NCBI GenBank assembly: GCA_002346535.1
Contig: DDZZ01000037.1
Span: 1 to 21,886, forward strand
From: Opitutales bacterium UBA2995
GTDB taxonomy: Bacteria; Verrucomicrobiota; Verrucomicrobiia; Opitutales; UBA2995
Direction of reading: 5' to 3'
Length of the DNA: 21,886 nucleotides
Positions 1-6,907 of the stretch are shown piece by piece (position 1 is the stretch's first letter; the number at the start of each line of letters is the position of its first letter). Position numbers and translations under genes: made by a program. The notes beneath the pieces are model-generated. The model ran no database searches and was not told where the DNA came from. It was given only the letters and a program-made list of their open reading frames with translations.

Positions 1-153
1 AAAAAAAGAGAAATCAGACGCTTGATGAAACAATTGGGCTTTCAGGTACAGCGACTTGAACGATTTAAAATCGGAAAATTAGCACTGGGAGAAATTAGAC
101 CCGGCCAAACAAAAAGACTAACTCAGGAAGAAAAGAAGTTGTTGTTAGCCTGA
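1..153 (+). CDS. C-terminal end of an RsuA/RluB-family pseudouridine synthase (partial, 5' end outside window)
   Basis: Reading frame 1 is open from the first base to a TGA at 151-153 and gives 50 residues. The peptide begins KKREIRRLMKQLGF and continues with VQRLERFKIGKLALG and EIRPGQTKRLTQEE. This matches the closing segment of the RsuA/RluB/RluE/RluF family, where an NRQIRRM-like helix is followed by a strand of the form RLxRxxIGxLxLGxLxxG and then an RxLTxEE helix. These enzymes isomerise specific uridines of 16S or 23S rRNA to pseudouridine. The catalytic aspartate and the N-terminal S4 domain would lie upstream of the window, so the exact family member and target uridine cannot be decided. 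The frame is too short for most gene lists but the motif order is characteristic. Confidence 0.8.
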   Translation, partial: KKREIRRLMKQLGFQVQRLERFKIGKLALGEIRPGQTKRLTQEEKKLLLA

Positions 154-190
154 AGACCCCCCAAATTAGCTTTCCAAATCTATAGATATC

Positions 191-1024
191 ATGAACCGAT
201 CACTAACATTTAGAATTCTCCTCACAGTTTTTCTATTCGGAATTATACAAGGTGTTTCAGGCCAGAACTCAGTTTCAGTTCACATAAAACCGGATTCTGA
301 CTCCTACAAAGTGTCTTCCCTTTCCAGCGATGACTCACGTTTGGCAACAGCCGTCGAAATGCCCTACGATCCAGACCAGGAGCATGTTTGGAAATGGTTT
401 GAACTGAACGATACCTTTGAAGGACACGTTAGGAAAACTTACGTAACGAAAGGATTGGCCGTCCAGGTAGGCGCACCGGTTTACTTTATTCCAGGAGATG
501 AAAATGCCTTCCTCACCATCCTGGAAGATTCAGCAAACGCGGAAGTCGTTGAAGCCACAGGTGACTGGGTCAAGATTTCCATTAACGCTGCCCTGCCCGT
601 TTACTTCGAAACGGACCAACAGGCTTCTGCAGCGATAGTCGATGAGCCGCAGCCCATCGCATCCACAAGTGGAGGCAGGCCTTACGAAGCGGAGTCAGCG
701 GTGGCCTATGATGATCCAGCCGAGGAGCCTATTGACCTCGGTCCGTCCAATGCCCACCCCGGAAAACCGATCGACCGCATTCTGGAAGGCAAATTGGTGC
801 AATACAAACCGGCCTTTTCCAATCCTTTCAAAAAACCCGTTTACGGATGGGAGCTTTTAAACCGCCGAAAAAAGCGAATCGCATTCATCGACCCCGCAAA
901 TCTGATTATGGATCGCCCCTTGGAATCGTATGAAGGAAGATTGGTGAGTCTCACAGGAAGCATCTACCAAACTAACAAGGGCCGAGACCTCGTAATTGTC
1001 GCCAACCAAATAACGCCTCTCTGA
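191..1024 (+). CDS. Secreted protein of unknown function with SH3-like and C-terminal beta regions
   Basis: The protein has 277 residues. Residues 1-24 form a signal peptide: positively charged start, hydrophobic core LLTVFLFGII, cleavage probably at VSG|Q. The mature part should be periplasmic or surface-attached; no lipobox cysteine or later membrane segment is visible. Residues about 26-150 contain short beta-rich stretches with GHVRKTYVTKGL and ATGDWVKI, resembling bacterial SH3-like domains, although I could not assign a named family. A proline-rich, acidic linker (about 150-195) leads to a second beta-rich domain ending in YEGRLVSLTGSIYQ, which has an OB-fold-like pattern. The ATG at 191 is the only start that includes the signal peptide. 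The gene ends five bases before folD and is probably cotranscribed with it. Function unknown. Confidence 0.75.
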   Translation: MNRSLTFRILLTVFLFGIIQGVSGQNSVSVHIKPDSDSYKVSSLSSDDSRLATAVEMPYDPDQEHVWKWFELNDTFEGHVRKTYVTKGLAVQVGAPVYFIPGDENAFLTILEDSANAEVVEATGDWVKISINAALPVYFETDQQASAAIVDEPQPIASTSGGRPYEAESAVAYDDPAEEPIDLGPSNAHPGKPIDRILEGKLVQYKPAFSNPFKKPVYGWELLNRRKKRIAFIDPANLIMDRPLESYEGRLVSLTGSIYQTNKGRDLVIVANQITPL

Positions 1025-1029
1025 ACAGG

Positions 1030-1902
1030 ATGAAGTTAATCGACGGTAAGCTTATCGCCGCAACCATCCTTGAAGAAATAACTGAAGAAGTAACCCAGCT
1101 AGGAGAAGAAAAGCCCCGCGTTATTTTCATTCGTGTGGGCGAAGATCCTGCTTCGGTCTCCTATGTCCGCAACAAAGAACGCGCCGCAGCCATGACCGGC
1201 ATTCGAGCGGACCTCAGGGTGTTCCCTGAATCGGTCACCGAAAAGGAGTTGGTTTCAGAAGTCGAAGCCCTTAATCAGGATTCTTCAGTTCACGGGATCC
1301 TGGTACAGGCACCCCTACCTGGCCACATCGACGAAGCAAAAGTTTTCAGGGCAGTACTGCCGGAGAAGGACGTGGATGGATTTCACAACGTAAACATTGG
1401 AAAGCTTTGCCAGGAAGATCCAACCGGTTCGGTGGCCTGCACTCCGGCTGGCATTATTGAGCTCCTAAAACGATCGGACATTTCCGTTGAAGGTAAACAC
1501 GTGGTTGTTCTTGGTCGCAGCCTCATCGTAGGAAAACCTGTTGCTCTGCTCTTTCTCCAGAAAGGCCCGTTTGCGAATGCCACCTTAACGGTGTGTCATT
1601 CCCGCACCAAGGATATCGCTTCCATTACCAGACAGGCTGACATTCTTGTGGCGGCTATTGGACGAGCCCATTTCGTAACAGTTGATATGCTGAAACCGGG
1701 ATCCGTAGTCATCGATGTCGGCATCAACCGTATTGAGGACACTTCACGAAAGAGAGGCTATCGCCTGGTAGGCGATGTGGACTTTGAGGCAGCCTCCGAA
1801 ATTGTATCAGCCATAACCCCGGTTCCCGGAGGCGTCGGTCCAATGACGGTAGCTATGTTGATGCAAAACACATTGCAGGCATTCAAGGCCAGTAAGGAAT
1901 AA
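1030..1902 (+). CDS. folD: Bifunctional methylenetetrahydrofolate dehydrogenase / methenyltetrahydrofolate cyclohydrolase
   Basis: FolD oxidises 5,10-methylene-THF to 5,10-methenyl-THF with NADP+, then hydrolyses it to 10-formyl-THF in the cytoplasm, supplying one-carbon units for purines and formyl-methionine. The protein has 290 residues, the usual FolD length. Visible family signatures are the YVRNK active-site motif (Tyr45, catalytic Lys49), LVQAPLP (Gln93), KDVDGFHNVN (Asp115), the dinucleotide-binding VVLGRSLIVGKP (about 158-169), ATIGR-like AAIGRAH, DVGINR, and the C-terminal PVPGGVGPMTVAML. All expected catalytic residues are present, so the enzyme should be active. The ATG at 1030 follows the previous stop by five bases and starts directly at the family's conserved N-terminus (MKLIDGKLIA). 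The next gene starts seven bases after its stop. Confidence 0.96.
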   Translation: MKLIDGKLIAATILEEITEEVTQLGEEKPRVIFIRVGEDPASVSYVRNKERAAAMTGIRADLRVFPESVTEKELVSEVEALNQDSSVHGILVQAPLPGHIDEAKVFRAVLPEKDVDGFHNVNIGKLCQEDPTGSVACTPAGIIELLKRSDISVEGKHVVVLGRSLIVGKPVALLFLQKGPFANATLTVCHSRTKDIASITRQADILVAAIGRAHFVTVDMLKPGSVVIDVGINRIEDTSRKRGYRLVGDVDFEAASEIVSAITPVPGGVGPMTVAMLMQNTLQAFKASKE

Positions 1903-1908
1903 CCTAAA

Positions 1909-2475
1909 ATGGAACAACCGAGTGCTGCTCCACCCCCCATCCCCGTAAATGCAGTCATTCAAGTGGGGCCCACTCCGATTTGGGTACGGTTCCTTGCGGG
2001 AGCTGCTGATGTGGTTGTGGCCGGTTTGTTGTCATTGGCGATTATCATAACCATCCTGATCCCCGTTTACTTTCCCGACACCCAGTCCATACTCTATGAA
2101 TATGCAAATAAGTCTGAGGGTAACTTTTTTAGGGATACTGATCTGGCTAGCGAAATACTGGAAAACCCCCGTTTGAGAAATATGGTCCTGGCAAGCCAGA
2201 TGATCTTTTATAAAATTTTCTTTTTTTATTTCTTCCTGAGTGAGTGGACACTGAAGGGGAGCTCCTTGGGCAAAAAGATCTTCCGAATTACAGCTGTCAA
2301 GCGAAGTCTGGACCAACCATTAAACATGGGTGTCCTATTAATGAGAGCATGGCTAAAAACAGTGTTTTTGATACTTTTCCTCCCCTTACTGTGGATCACT
2401 TTTCTGTGGGTATTTGTACAGCCGGAAAAACGAACTGTTCACGATTTGCTTACCGGAACCTGGGTGATTGACTGA
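1909..2475 (+). CDS. RDD-family membrane protein
   Basis: The 188-residue protein is strongly hydrophobic. After a short proline-rich N-terminus comes the RDD-type first helix, WVRFLAGAADVVVAGLL, with the conserved Arg and Asp. Further membrane segments lie at about 40-58, 98-115 (FFFYFFLSEW) and 150-172. The WTLKGSSLGKKIFRI stretch matches the GxSLGKxxxxI motif that follows the second helix in this family, and the end HDLLTGTWVI fits the usual RDD terminus. RDD proteins are inner-membrane proteins whose function is mostly unknown; some have been linked to ion transport. The start at 1909 lies seven bases after the folD stop, so the two genes are likely one operon. Nothing in the sequence gives a substrate. 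Confidence 0.85.
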   Translation: MEQPSAAPPPIPVNAVIQVGPTPIWVRFLAGAADVVVAGLLSLAIIITILIPVYFPDTQSILYEYANKSEGNFFRDTDLASEILENPRLRNMVLASQMIFYKIFFFYFFLSEWTLKGSSLGKKIFRITAVKRSLDQPLNMGVLLMRAWLKTVFLILFLPLLWITFLWVFVQPEKRTVHDLLTGTWVID

Positions 2476-2654
2476 AAGTTGAGATCGAGGACGAAGGGTC
2501 TATGAAATTTACACGATAGCTGCCTGCAAGATCTCAAAAAATACGGGTATTCGTAGAATTTTTATAATCAACAGTACGTAAAACCCCTTTGTTTGTAAGA
2601 AGACTTTTAAATCTCGGTTTTTAATAGACAAAACAAACAACCAAAGGTTAACCC

Positions 2655-3077
2655 TTGCACCCCTATTATAAAAACTCTGAATTCCAGGTGAAGATAAAGC
2701 CCAAGATCTTAGTGGTTGACGACCAACCCGTGAACGCGAAGCTGCTCGAAAACGCTTTGGAAAGTTATCACCGCTTTCAATGTGGGGATCCAACGATTGA
2801 GGTTAAAACCGACGACGTTTCCCGGGAAGGAGTTGGCATGCTTAGAGTTCAGGCCATCGACAGTGGGAAAGGCGTTCCGGAAGATATTCGAAACAATATT
2901 TTTGAACCATTCGTAATGATTAAAGCTGGCTTGGGCGCCGGAATGGGACTTACTGTACCCCGAGAATCCATTCGATCCTTGGTAGGTGACATCGAAGTCA
3001 TGCTCAATCCGGATGGCAAAGCAACTACATCCATCATGTATCATCCCATTCGAGCGCAGCATGAGAATCTCGTCTAA
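2655..3077 (+). pseudogene. Collapsed response-regulator / histidine-kinase remnant
   Basis: The frame joins two pieces of a two-component protein. The first piece, KPKILVVDDQPVNAKLL, is the natural N-terminus of a receiver domain, with the paired acidic residues, but there is no phospho-acceptor aspartate and nothing else of the roughly 120-residue receiver. Within about 30 residues it passes into the ATP-binding domain of a histidine kinase: VQAIDSGKGVPEDIRNNIFEPF (G1/F boxes, quoted here with its last residues as FEPF), then GLGAGMGLTV (G2 box), and a natural C-terminus, DGKATTSIMYHP. No HisKA helix with the phosphorylated histidine is present. The likely start codons are weak: TTG at 2655, or GTG at 2688, which begins just before the receiver. 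The frame is open to its stop and overlaps the proC start by 17 bases. I infer an internal in-frame deletion of a longer hybrid protein; residual function cannot be excluded. Confidence 0.6.
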
Positions 3078-3873
3078 GATCGGCTTTTGGGGAAGTGGCA
3101 ACATGGCCAGCGCCATGATGCGGCGCCTGCTCAACAAACAGGTCGTCAAACCCCAACAACTGTATTGTATCAGCGAATTTGGTAGAGGAGCCGGAGCCTT
3201 TGCCAAAGAAACCGGAGCCAACACCTGCGGTAATTCATCCAGCGACCTGATAGCGGCAAGCGACATTTTAGTCCTGGCCTTCAAGCCACAACAATTGGAA
3301 ACCCAAGCAGCTCAGATAGCTGAGATTAATAATCGGCTAGTGTTATCCATCCTGGCGGGGACTTCTCTGGAAAAGCTTAAAAAACACATCCCAAACGCAG
3401 GCATTTTGGTCAGAACCATGCCGAATACACCTGGGCGTATCGGCGAAGGGTTGACTGCCTATTGCAGCAGGAATCAATTAGAGAATTCAGACCGTGAGGC
3501 ACTCATGGCAATCCTCGGCAGTCTCGGTGAGGTGATAGAAATTGAAGAGGCCCTTATGGATGTGCACACAGCCGTTTCGGGGAGCGGCCCGGCTTACGTT
3601 TTCGAAATGATCGCTGCACTTGCCGAAGCCGGTGAAAAGGAAGGGCTTACTCCCTACCTGGCCCTGAAATCTGCAAAGCAAACTGTGCTTGGTGCAGCAG
3701 CATTAGCGAAACAAGCCGATGACCCTCCAGAAGAGCTCCGCAATCAAGTCACATCAAAAGGGGGAACCACGGCAGCCGGCCTACAAGCGATGGCTGATGG
3801 TAATTTCCGCGATCTCATTCACCAAACGGTACGAGAAGCCAAGCTTCGGTCCATAGAAATGGGGAAGGAGTAG
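3061..3873 (+). CDS. proC: Pyrroline-5-carboxylate reductase
   Basis: ProC reduces 1-pyrroline-5-carboxylate to L-proline with NAD(P)H, the last step of proline synthesis, in the cytoplasm. From the ATG at 3061 the protein has 270 residues, the usual length. It begins with the Rossmann nucleotide motif IGFWGSGNMASAMM (residues 7-20). Further family signatures follow: LAFKPQ, SILAGTSLEKL, VRTMPNTPGRIGEG, and the C-terminal dimer/active-site block DVHTAVSGSGPAYVFEMI, then QVTSKGGTTAAGLQAM. An upstream in-frame extension to 2986 exists, but the Rossmann fold starts right after 3061, so I chose that ATG. The start lies inside the last codons of the upstream two-component remnant, so its translation may be coupled to that frame. 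The gene converges with the cytochrome operon, leaving 11 bases between the stops. Confidence 0.95.
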   Translation: MRISSKIGFWGSGNMASAMMRRLLNKQVVKPQQLYCISEFGRGAGAFAKETGANTCGNSSSDLIAASDILVLAFKPQQLETQAAQIAEINNRLVLSILAGTSLEKLKKHIPNAGILVRTMPNTPGRIGEGLTAYCSRNQLENSDREALMAILGSLGEVIEIEEALMDVHTAVSGSGPAYVFEMIAALAEAGEKEGLTPYLALKSAKQTVLGAAALAKQADDPPEELRNQVTSKGGTTAAGLQAMADGNFRDLIHQTVREAKLRSIEMGKE

Positions 3874-3884
3874 TAAATCGAAGG

Positions 3885-4547
3885 TTATTGCCCCATCCAG
3901 GGTTCCAGCTCCTCAACGGTCCACATAACCGTTCTGCCTTCGTGCTCAGTTCGTGCAGCAGCAACAACCGAAGCATCAACAGCGTCAGCGCTGTTTCCAA
4001 ATGACTGCCGCACATAAGTAAGCACGTTTGCTATGTCATCATCGCTAAGCGCTATTCCCAATGGTGCCATTATCGATTGATACTCTTTACCTTTCACCTC
4101 GATAGGCCCTTGTAATCCATGAAGGACTATGCGAGCCAGCAGGGCCGGATCTTTGATAACCCATTCCGACTCTGCCAGTGGCGGGAATTGATTAATGTCA
4201 TTACCCATTCCATCGGGCTGATGACAGGCAATACAGGTCATCTGATATACCCTTTCTCCAGCCTTCATGGGATCGACCACGACCTCAATTTCTTCGCCTG
4301 CGTCGACGGGTCCTCCACCAAGGGATGCGATTTCCTCAGCAATTCTCGCAGATTCCAGATACTCATGAGAGTCAAAACCCCCTCCGTACCTGCCGAGATA
4401 TATGACAGCCACCGTCACAAATACAATGATAGCCACCCAACCGACCGCCTGAGATGAATCCGCAGTAGCCTGCTCATGGATAGCGGCCAGATTGGCATCC
4501 TCCATGGTATTGGTTGGATTTGAAATGGATTGGTTGTCGGACATCAT
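3885..4547 (-). CDS. Monohaem cytochrome c, CcoP-like subunit of the pseudo-cbb3 module
   Basis: The 220-residue protein has a hydrophilic N-terminus, one membrane helix at about residues 36-52 (VGWVAIIVFVTVAVIY) and a periplasmic cytochrome c domain. The haem site is C105-I-A-C108-H109, followed by QPDGMGN; Met160 in QSIMAPLG is the probable sixth ligand. The short segment after the helix (YGGGFDSHEYLE) fits the anchor of CcoP-type subunits. Canonical CcoP carries two haems; only one is present here. The gene is the last of the operon. Its start overlaps the stop of the upstream gene (ATGATG), with an AAGG sequence just ahead that could serve as ribosome binding site. The likely role is to pass electrons out of the ACIII/pseudo-oxidase complex. 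It could also be viewed as a generic membrane-anchored cytochrome c, because CcoP assignment rests mainly on position. Confidence 0.8.
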   Translation of the reverse strand: MMSDNQSISNPTNTMEDANLAAIHEQATADSSQAVGWVAIIVFVTVAVIYLGRYGGGFDSHEYLESARIAEEIASLGGGPVDAGEEIEVVVDPMKAGERVYQMTCIACHQPDGMGNDINQFPPLAESEWVIKDPALLARIVLHGLQGPIEVKGKEYQSIMAPLGIALSDDDIANVLTYVRQSFGNSADAVDASVVAAARTEHEGRTVMWTVEELEPWMGQ

Positions 4548-5167
4548 CGGACCCTTCTTGACTCCGGTAAATCGTAATCGAGGTTTAAACTTTGCAAGTA
4601 TGCAACGAGTGCTTCCGCATCCTTAGTGGGAACGATTTCATACCCTTCTTCGATGGTATCATTCCCTGCCAATTGAAGCGCGTTCGAACTGGGTGTTATA
4701 TCGAGTTCCTTCTTTTCGAATAGAAAGGAGTAGTCCGGCATCGTTGTAACCTCGGAATTAATTCCAGGCCTAAACAGATGTACGTAAAGCCAGGTGGCAT
4801 CATGGCGCGCACCGACGTTACTCAAATCAGGACCCTGGCGCTTGTTGCCCAAAATTACATTTTTCTGTAGTAAGTAATCCCTTGGAACAGCTTGACGGGA
4901 ACCCCATTCCCGGTCGAGATCTCCGCCATACCCTGGACGACGCACCTGCTGAGTGTGACAGAGGGCGCAACCCATTTCCAGGTATACATCCTTTCCTCGA
5001 GCAGCGAGCCCTTCATCGGCATGAACTACTATATCTTCCCCGGCGAAACTCACGGAAGAATTGAGATTGCCAGGACCCAGTTTGTCGGCGGTTACAACCA
5101 ACAAAGAATACCAGGAAGTAGTTAGGCCGGTGATAACGATTAGAAATAATGCCCCAAACGATTTCAT
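4544..5167 (-). CDS. Membrane-anchored monohaem cytochrome c, CcoO-like (FixO)
   Basis: The 207-residue protein has an N-terminal signal anchor (about residues 4-26) and one cytochrome c domain. The haem motif is C67-A-L-C70-H71 within YLEMGCALCHTQQVRRPG. It is followed by EWGSR, GPDLSNVGARHDATWLYVH and VTTMPDY, with Met143 as the likely axial ligand. These match the CcoO pattern (CxxCHSQ, WGSKRTGPDL, NMPAYPW). The C-terminal VPTKDAEALVAYLQSL is also typical of CcoO. In cbb3 oxidases, CcoO sits on CcoN and relays electrons to its haems. Here the haem site is intact even though the CcoN-like partner has lost its ligands, so the cytochrome is probably still used. Its ATG overlaps the stop of the subunit-I gene by four bases (ATGA), a sign of translational coupling. 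Confidence 0.88.
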   Translation of the reverse strand: MKSFGALFLIVITGLTTSWYSLLVVTADKLGPGNLNSSVSFAGEDIVVHADEGLAARGKDVYLEMGCALCHTQQVRRPGYGGDLDREWGSRQAVPRDYLLQKNVILGNKRQGPDLSNVGARHDATWLYVHLFRPGINSEVTTMPDYSFLFEKKELDITPSSNALQLAGNDTIEEGYEIVPTKDAEALVAYLQSLNLDYDLPESRRVR

Positions 5168-6606
5168 ACTTCTGTCCCTTCTACCTTTTCGGAATCGATC
5201 CTCGTCAGTTCCTCAAAACAAGCACCACATTCCGGTTTAAGCATCACGAAAAGATGCATTATAAATCCGAGATGCCCCAAAGAAAGGAAAATCCATGCGA
5301 CAGACCGACCGACCATCCAATAAGAGGTGTGCCGAACGACTTCTGAGAAGGGAACGGTAGCATCCAACATGGCGGCGCCTTGTTGCCAACCTCCGAGCGT
5401 CAAGGGAACCACCAGCAAGATTGTCCCGACAAAGGCCAACCAGAAATGGGAGCAAATCATAAACTCCATCGGCCAATCTCTTTCCAGGAGCCGTGGTAGC
5501 ATGTAATAAACAACCGCAAAAGCGGCCATGGAAAAGACGCCGTAAAAGATTAAAAATCGGTGCGCATCCAGAAAGATTGTAAATTGAGTAACTTCCGCGA
5601 CACCCCTCAAAGAAATAAATGCTGTGAGTAGGCCGGAAATCAGCAAGGCCAACGAAGAAAACCAGACGAACAAAAGGATGCCGTTTTCGGAATGGCTCTT
5701 TCTATTCCGCCACAACGTACCGAAAAAGTTGATGCCTGTGATGACAAAGAATGCGACCATAGTAATACTGGCTGCAATTCCGCTGGTGATCACCCAGGCT
5801 GGAAATGGTCCACCGACCAGACGGGCGGCGCCCATCCAAGATCCTACAAAGATGAGCAATACGAATCCAAGAATTGCCAAATTGTATGAAAGAACTGCTT
5901 TACTGAGCAGCTTGGGAACGAGGTAATACAAAGCGGCGATGGCAAGGCTTCCGAACCAAAGCCATAGGAAATTGTTGGCAAACCAGCTAGCAATCAAAGC
6001 CTGGACCACCCCGGAAGACGGTTTGATAAATAACATAGTCTTGGTCGCCAGGTTTATCCAGGGAAAGGCGAGAAATGCGGCCACGAGGTACCATTCGGCC
6101 GCATAGGTAATTTCATTGGTTCGATTCTTGAAACACAAAATACCCCAAATAGAAAATACCAACGAAGAGATGAAGAGCGGGGGCGCAACGTAGGAAGGTA
6201 ACTCCAAGAATTCAAATGCATTCAGGTGGCCCATCAAAATACCGACCAAGCCAACCGTGAGAGCCAGGTTCCAACAAATTGAGGCCAGGATTAAGACCAA
6301 TCCATGACCAATGGGGGTACCGCTCAGGCGAGCAATTAACCAAAGGCCGATAGCAAACGAGATATTGCATCCAAAGCCGTAAAGGAAAGCAGTCGTGTAA
6401 GCCGCTTGAACCCTGCCTATAGTGAGAAGCTCGCAACCATTCAGAAATCCAGGATTATGGGACTTCCAGGAAACCAGATATCCCAAAATTGAAGCAAGGA
6501 TCAGCCATTTAGCTCCGGAAATCAGCAAAAACAATACCGGTCCCTTCAAGGAATTGTCGACAGCGGACGTGCCTCTTAATTCGGGTGATGTTTCCAAAGC
6601 ACTCAT
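5164..6606 (-). CDS. CcoN-like haem-copper oxidase subunit I homologue lacking all metal and haem ligands (pseudo-oxidase)
   Basis: From the ATG at 6606 the protein has 480 residues and roughly 12 hydrophobic segments. The cbb3 subunit I framework is clear: LTIGRVQAAYTTAF aligns with LTFGRLRPLHTNAV, ALYYLVPK with MMYYFVPK, SWMGAARL with MWAGPHHL, and VVYYMLPRL with SLYYLIPRL. At the positions of the functional residues the sequence differs. The low-spin haem histidine is Tyr70. The first CuB histidine is Asn211. The CuB His-His pair is Ala261-Arg262. The cross-linked tyrosine is Gly255. The HVH haem pair falls at Leu346 and Ala348, with His349 one position off. No frameshift or stop interrupts the frame, and the codons look normal, so this is a maintained protein rather than a decaying gene. 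It is very unlikely to reduce oxygen. A longer GTG-start version (6675) would overlap the previous gene by 62 bases, so I prefer 6606. Confidence 0.85.
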   Translation of the reverse strand: MSALETSPELRGTSAVDNSLKGPVLFLLISGAKWLILASILGYLVSWKSHNPGFLNGCELLTIGRVQAAYTTAFLYGFGCNISFAIGLWLIARLSGTPIGHGLVLILASICWNLALTVGLVGILMGHLNAFEFLELPSYVAPPLFISSLVFSIWGILCFKNRTNEITYAAEWYLVAAFLAFPWINLATKTMLFIKPSSGVVQALIASWFANNFLWLWFGSLAIAALYYLVPKLLSKAVLSYNLAILGFVLLIFVGSWMGAARLVGGPFPAWVITSGIAASITMVAFFVITGINFFGTLWRNRKSHSENGILLFVWFSSLALLISGLLTAFISLRGVAEVTQFTIFLDAHRFLIFYGVFSMAAFAVVYYMLPRLLERDWPMEFMICSHFWLAFVGTILLVVPLTLGGWQQGAAMLDATVPFSEVVRHTSYWMVGRSVAWIFLSLGHLGFIMHLFVMLKPECGACFEELTRIDSEKVEGTEV

Positions 6607-6613
6607 GGTCAAA

Positions 6614-6907
6614 TTACGGGTTCGTCTCCTCCAAAAAAAGTTCGGCAGCCCGGTCAATCGGGATTCGTACGACACCCGCTTCCTGATTTACCCAGCCATA
6701 GGTCGCCAAAATCTCAGCCTCCTGGGCACGGAGCTCGGCCGCCGATGGCGGCTGACTTTCAGGATCGACCACAACAGGCTCTCCTTCCTGTCCGCCCTTG
6801 CCGTAGAACAACCAAATCAACACAGCAAAGACCGCAATCGTTCCGATAACTTTCAGAATCGCCGAAAGGGAGAAGGTCCCGTCTTGGTTATACAAATCAG
6901 CGGCCAT
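6614..6907 (-). CDS. Small single-pass membrane protein between actF and the oxidase-like genes
   Basis: From the ATG at 6907 the protein has 97 residues. A short hydrophilic N-terminus (MAADLYNQDGTFSLSA) is followed by one membrane helix, about residues 17-35 (VIGTIAVFAVLIWLFYG), an acidic linker rich in Glu and Pro, and a conserved-looking C-terminus with YGWVNQEAGVVRIPID. From memory, similar GWV...VRIPIxxA endings occur in small proteins or domains next to respiratory oxidase genes; I could not check this. The topology suggests an N-terminus inside and the motif outside. The start overlaps the end of actF by 11 bases and the stop lies seven bases before the next start, so it belongs to the operon. 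A TTG start at 6928 is possible but less likely. It may be an assembly factor or a linker subunit between ACIII and the cytochrome module; this is inference. Confidence 0.75.
   Translation of the reverse strand: MAADLYNQDGTFSLSAILKVIGTIAVFAVLIWLFYGKGGQEGEPVVVDPESQPPSAAELRAQEAEILATYGWVNQEAGVVRIPIDRAAELFLEETNP

Noticed and set aside
2476..2654. Promoter with TATAAT at 2563-2568
   Set aside because: No acceptable -35 element lies 16-18 bases upstream. The region is AT-rich and such a hexamer is expected by chance.
2709..3284. 191-codon minus-strand frame across the kinase remnant and proC
   Set aside because: The sense strand carries recognisable receiver, kinase and ProC motifs, so this frame is a shadow.
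3874..3884. Bidirectional terminator between proC and the cytochrome operon
   Set aside because: Only 11 bases separate the stops and no hairpin with a T run is visible on either strand.
5164..6606. Ordinary active cbb3 oxidase subunit I
   Set aside because: Family membership is clear, but none of the required histidines falls at its expected position, so the simple label would mislead.
5164..6675. Longer version of the subunit-I protein starting with GTG at 6675
   Set aside because: It would overlap the preceding small gene by 62 bases, and the extra 23 residues are not hydrophobic or family-like. ATG at 6606 follows that gene's stop by seven bases.
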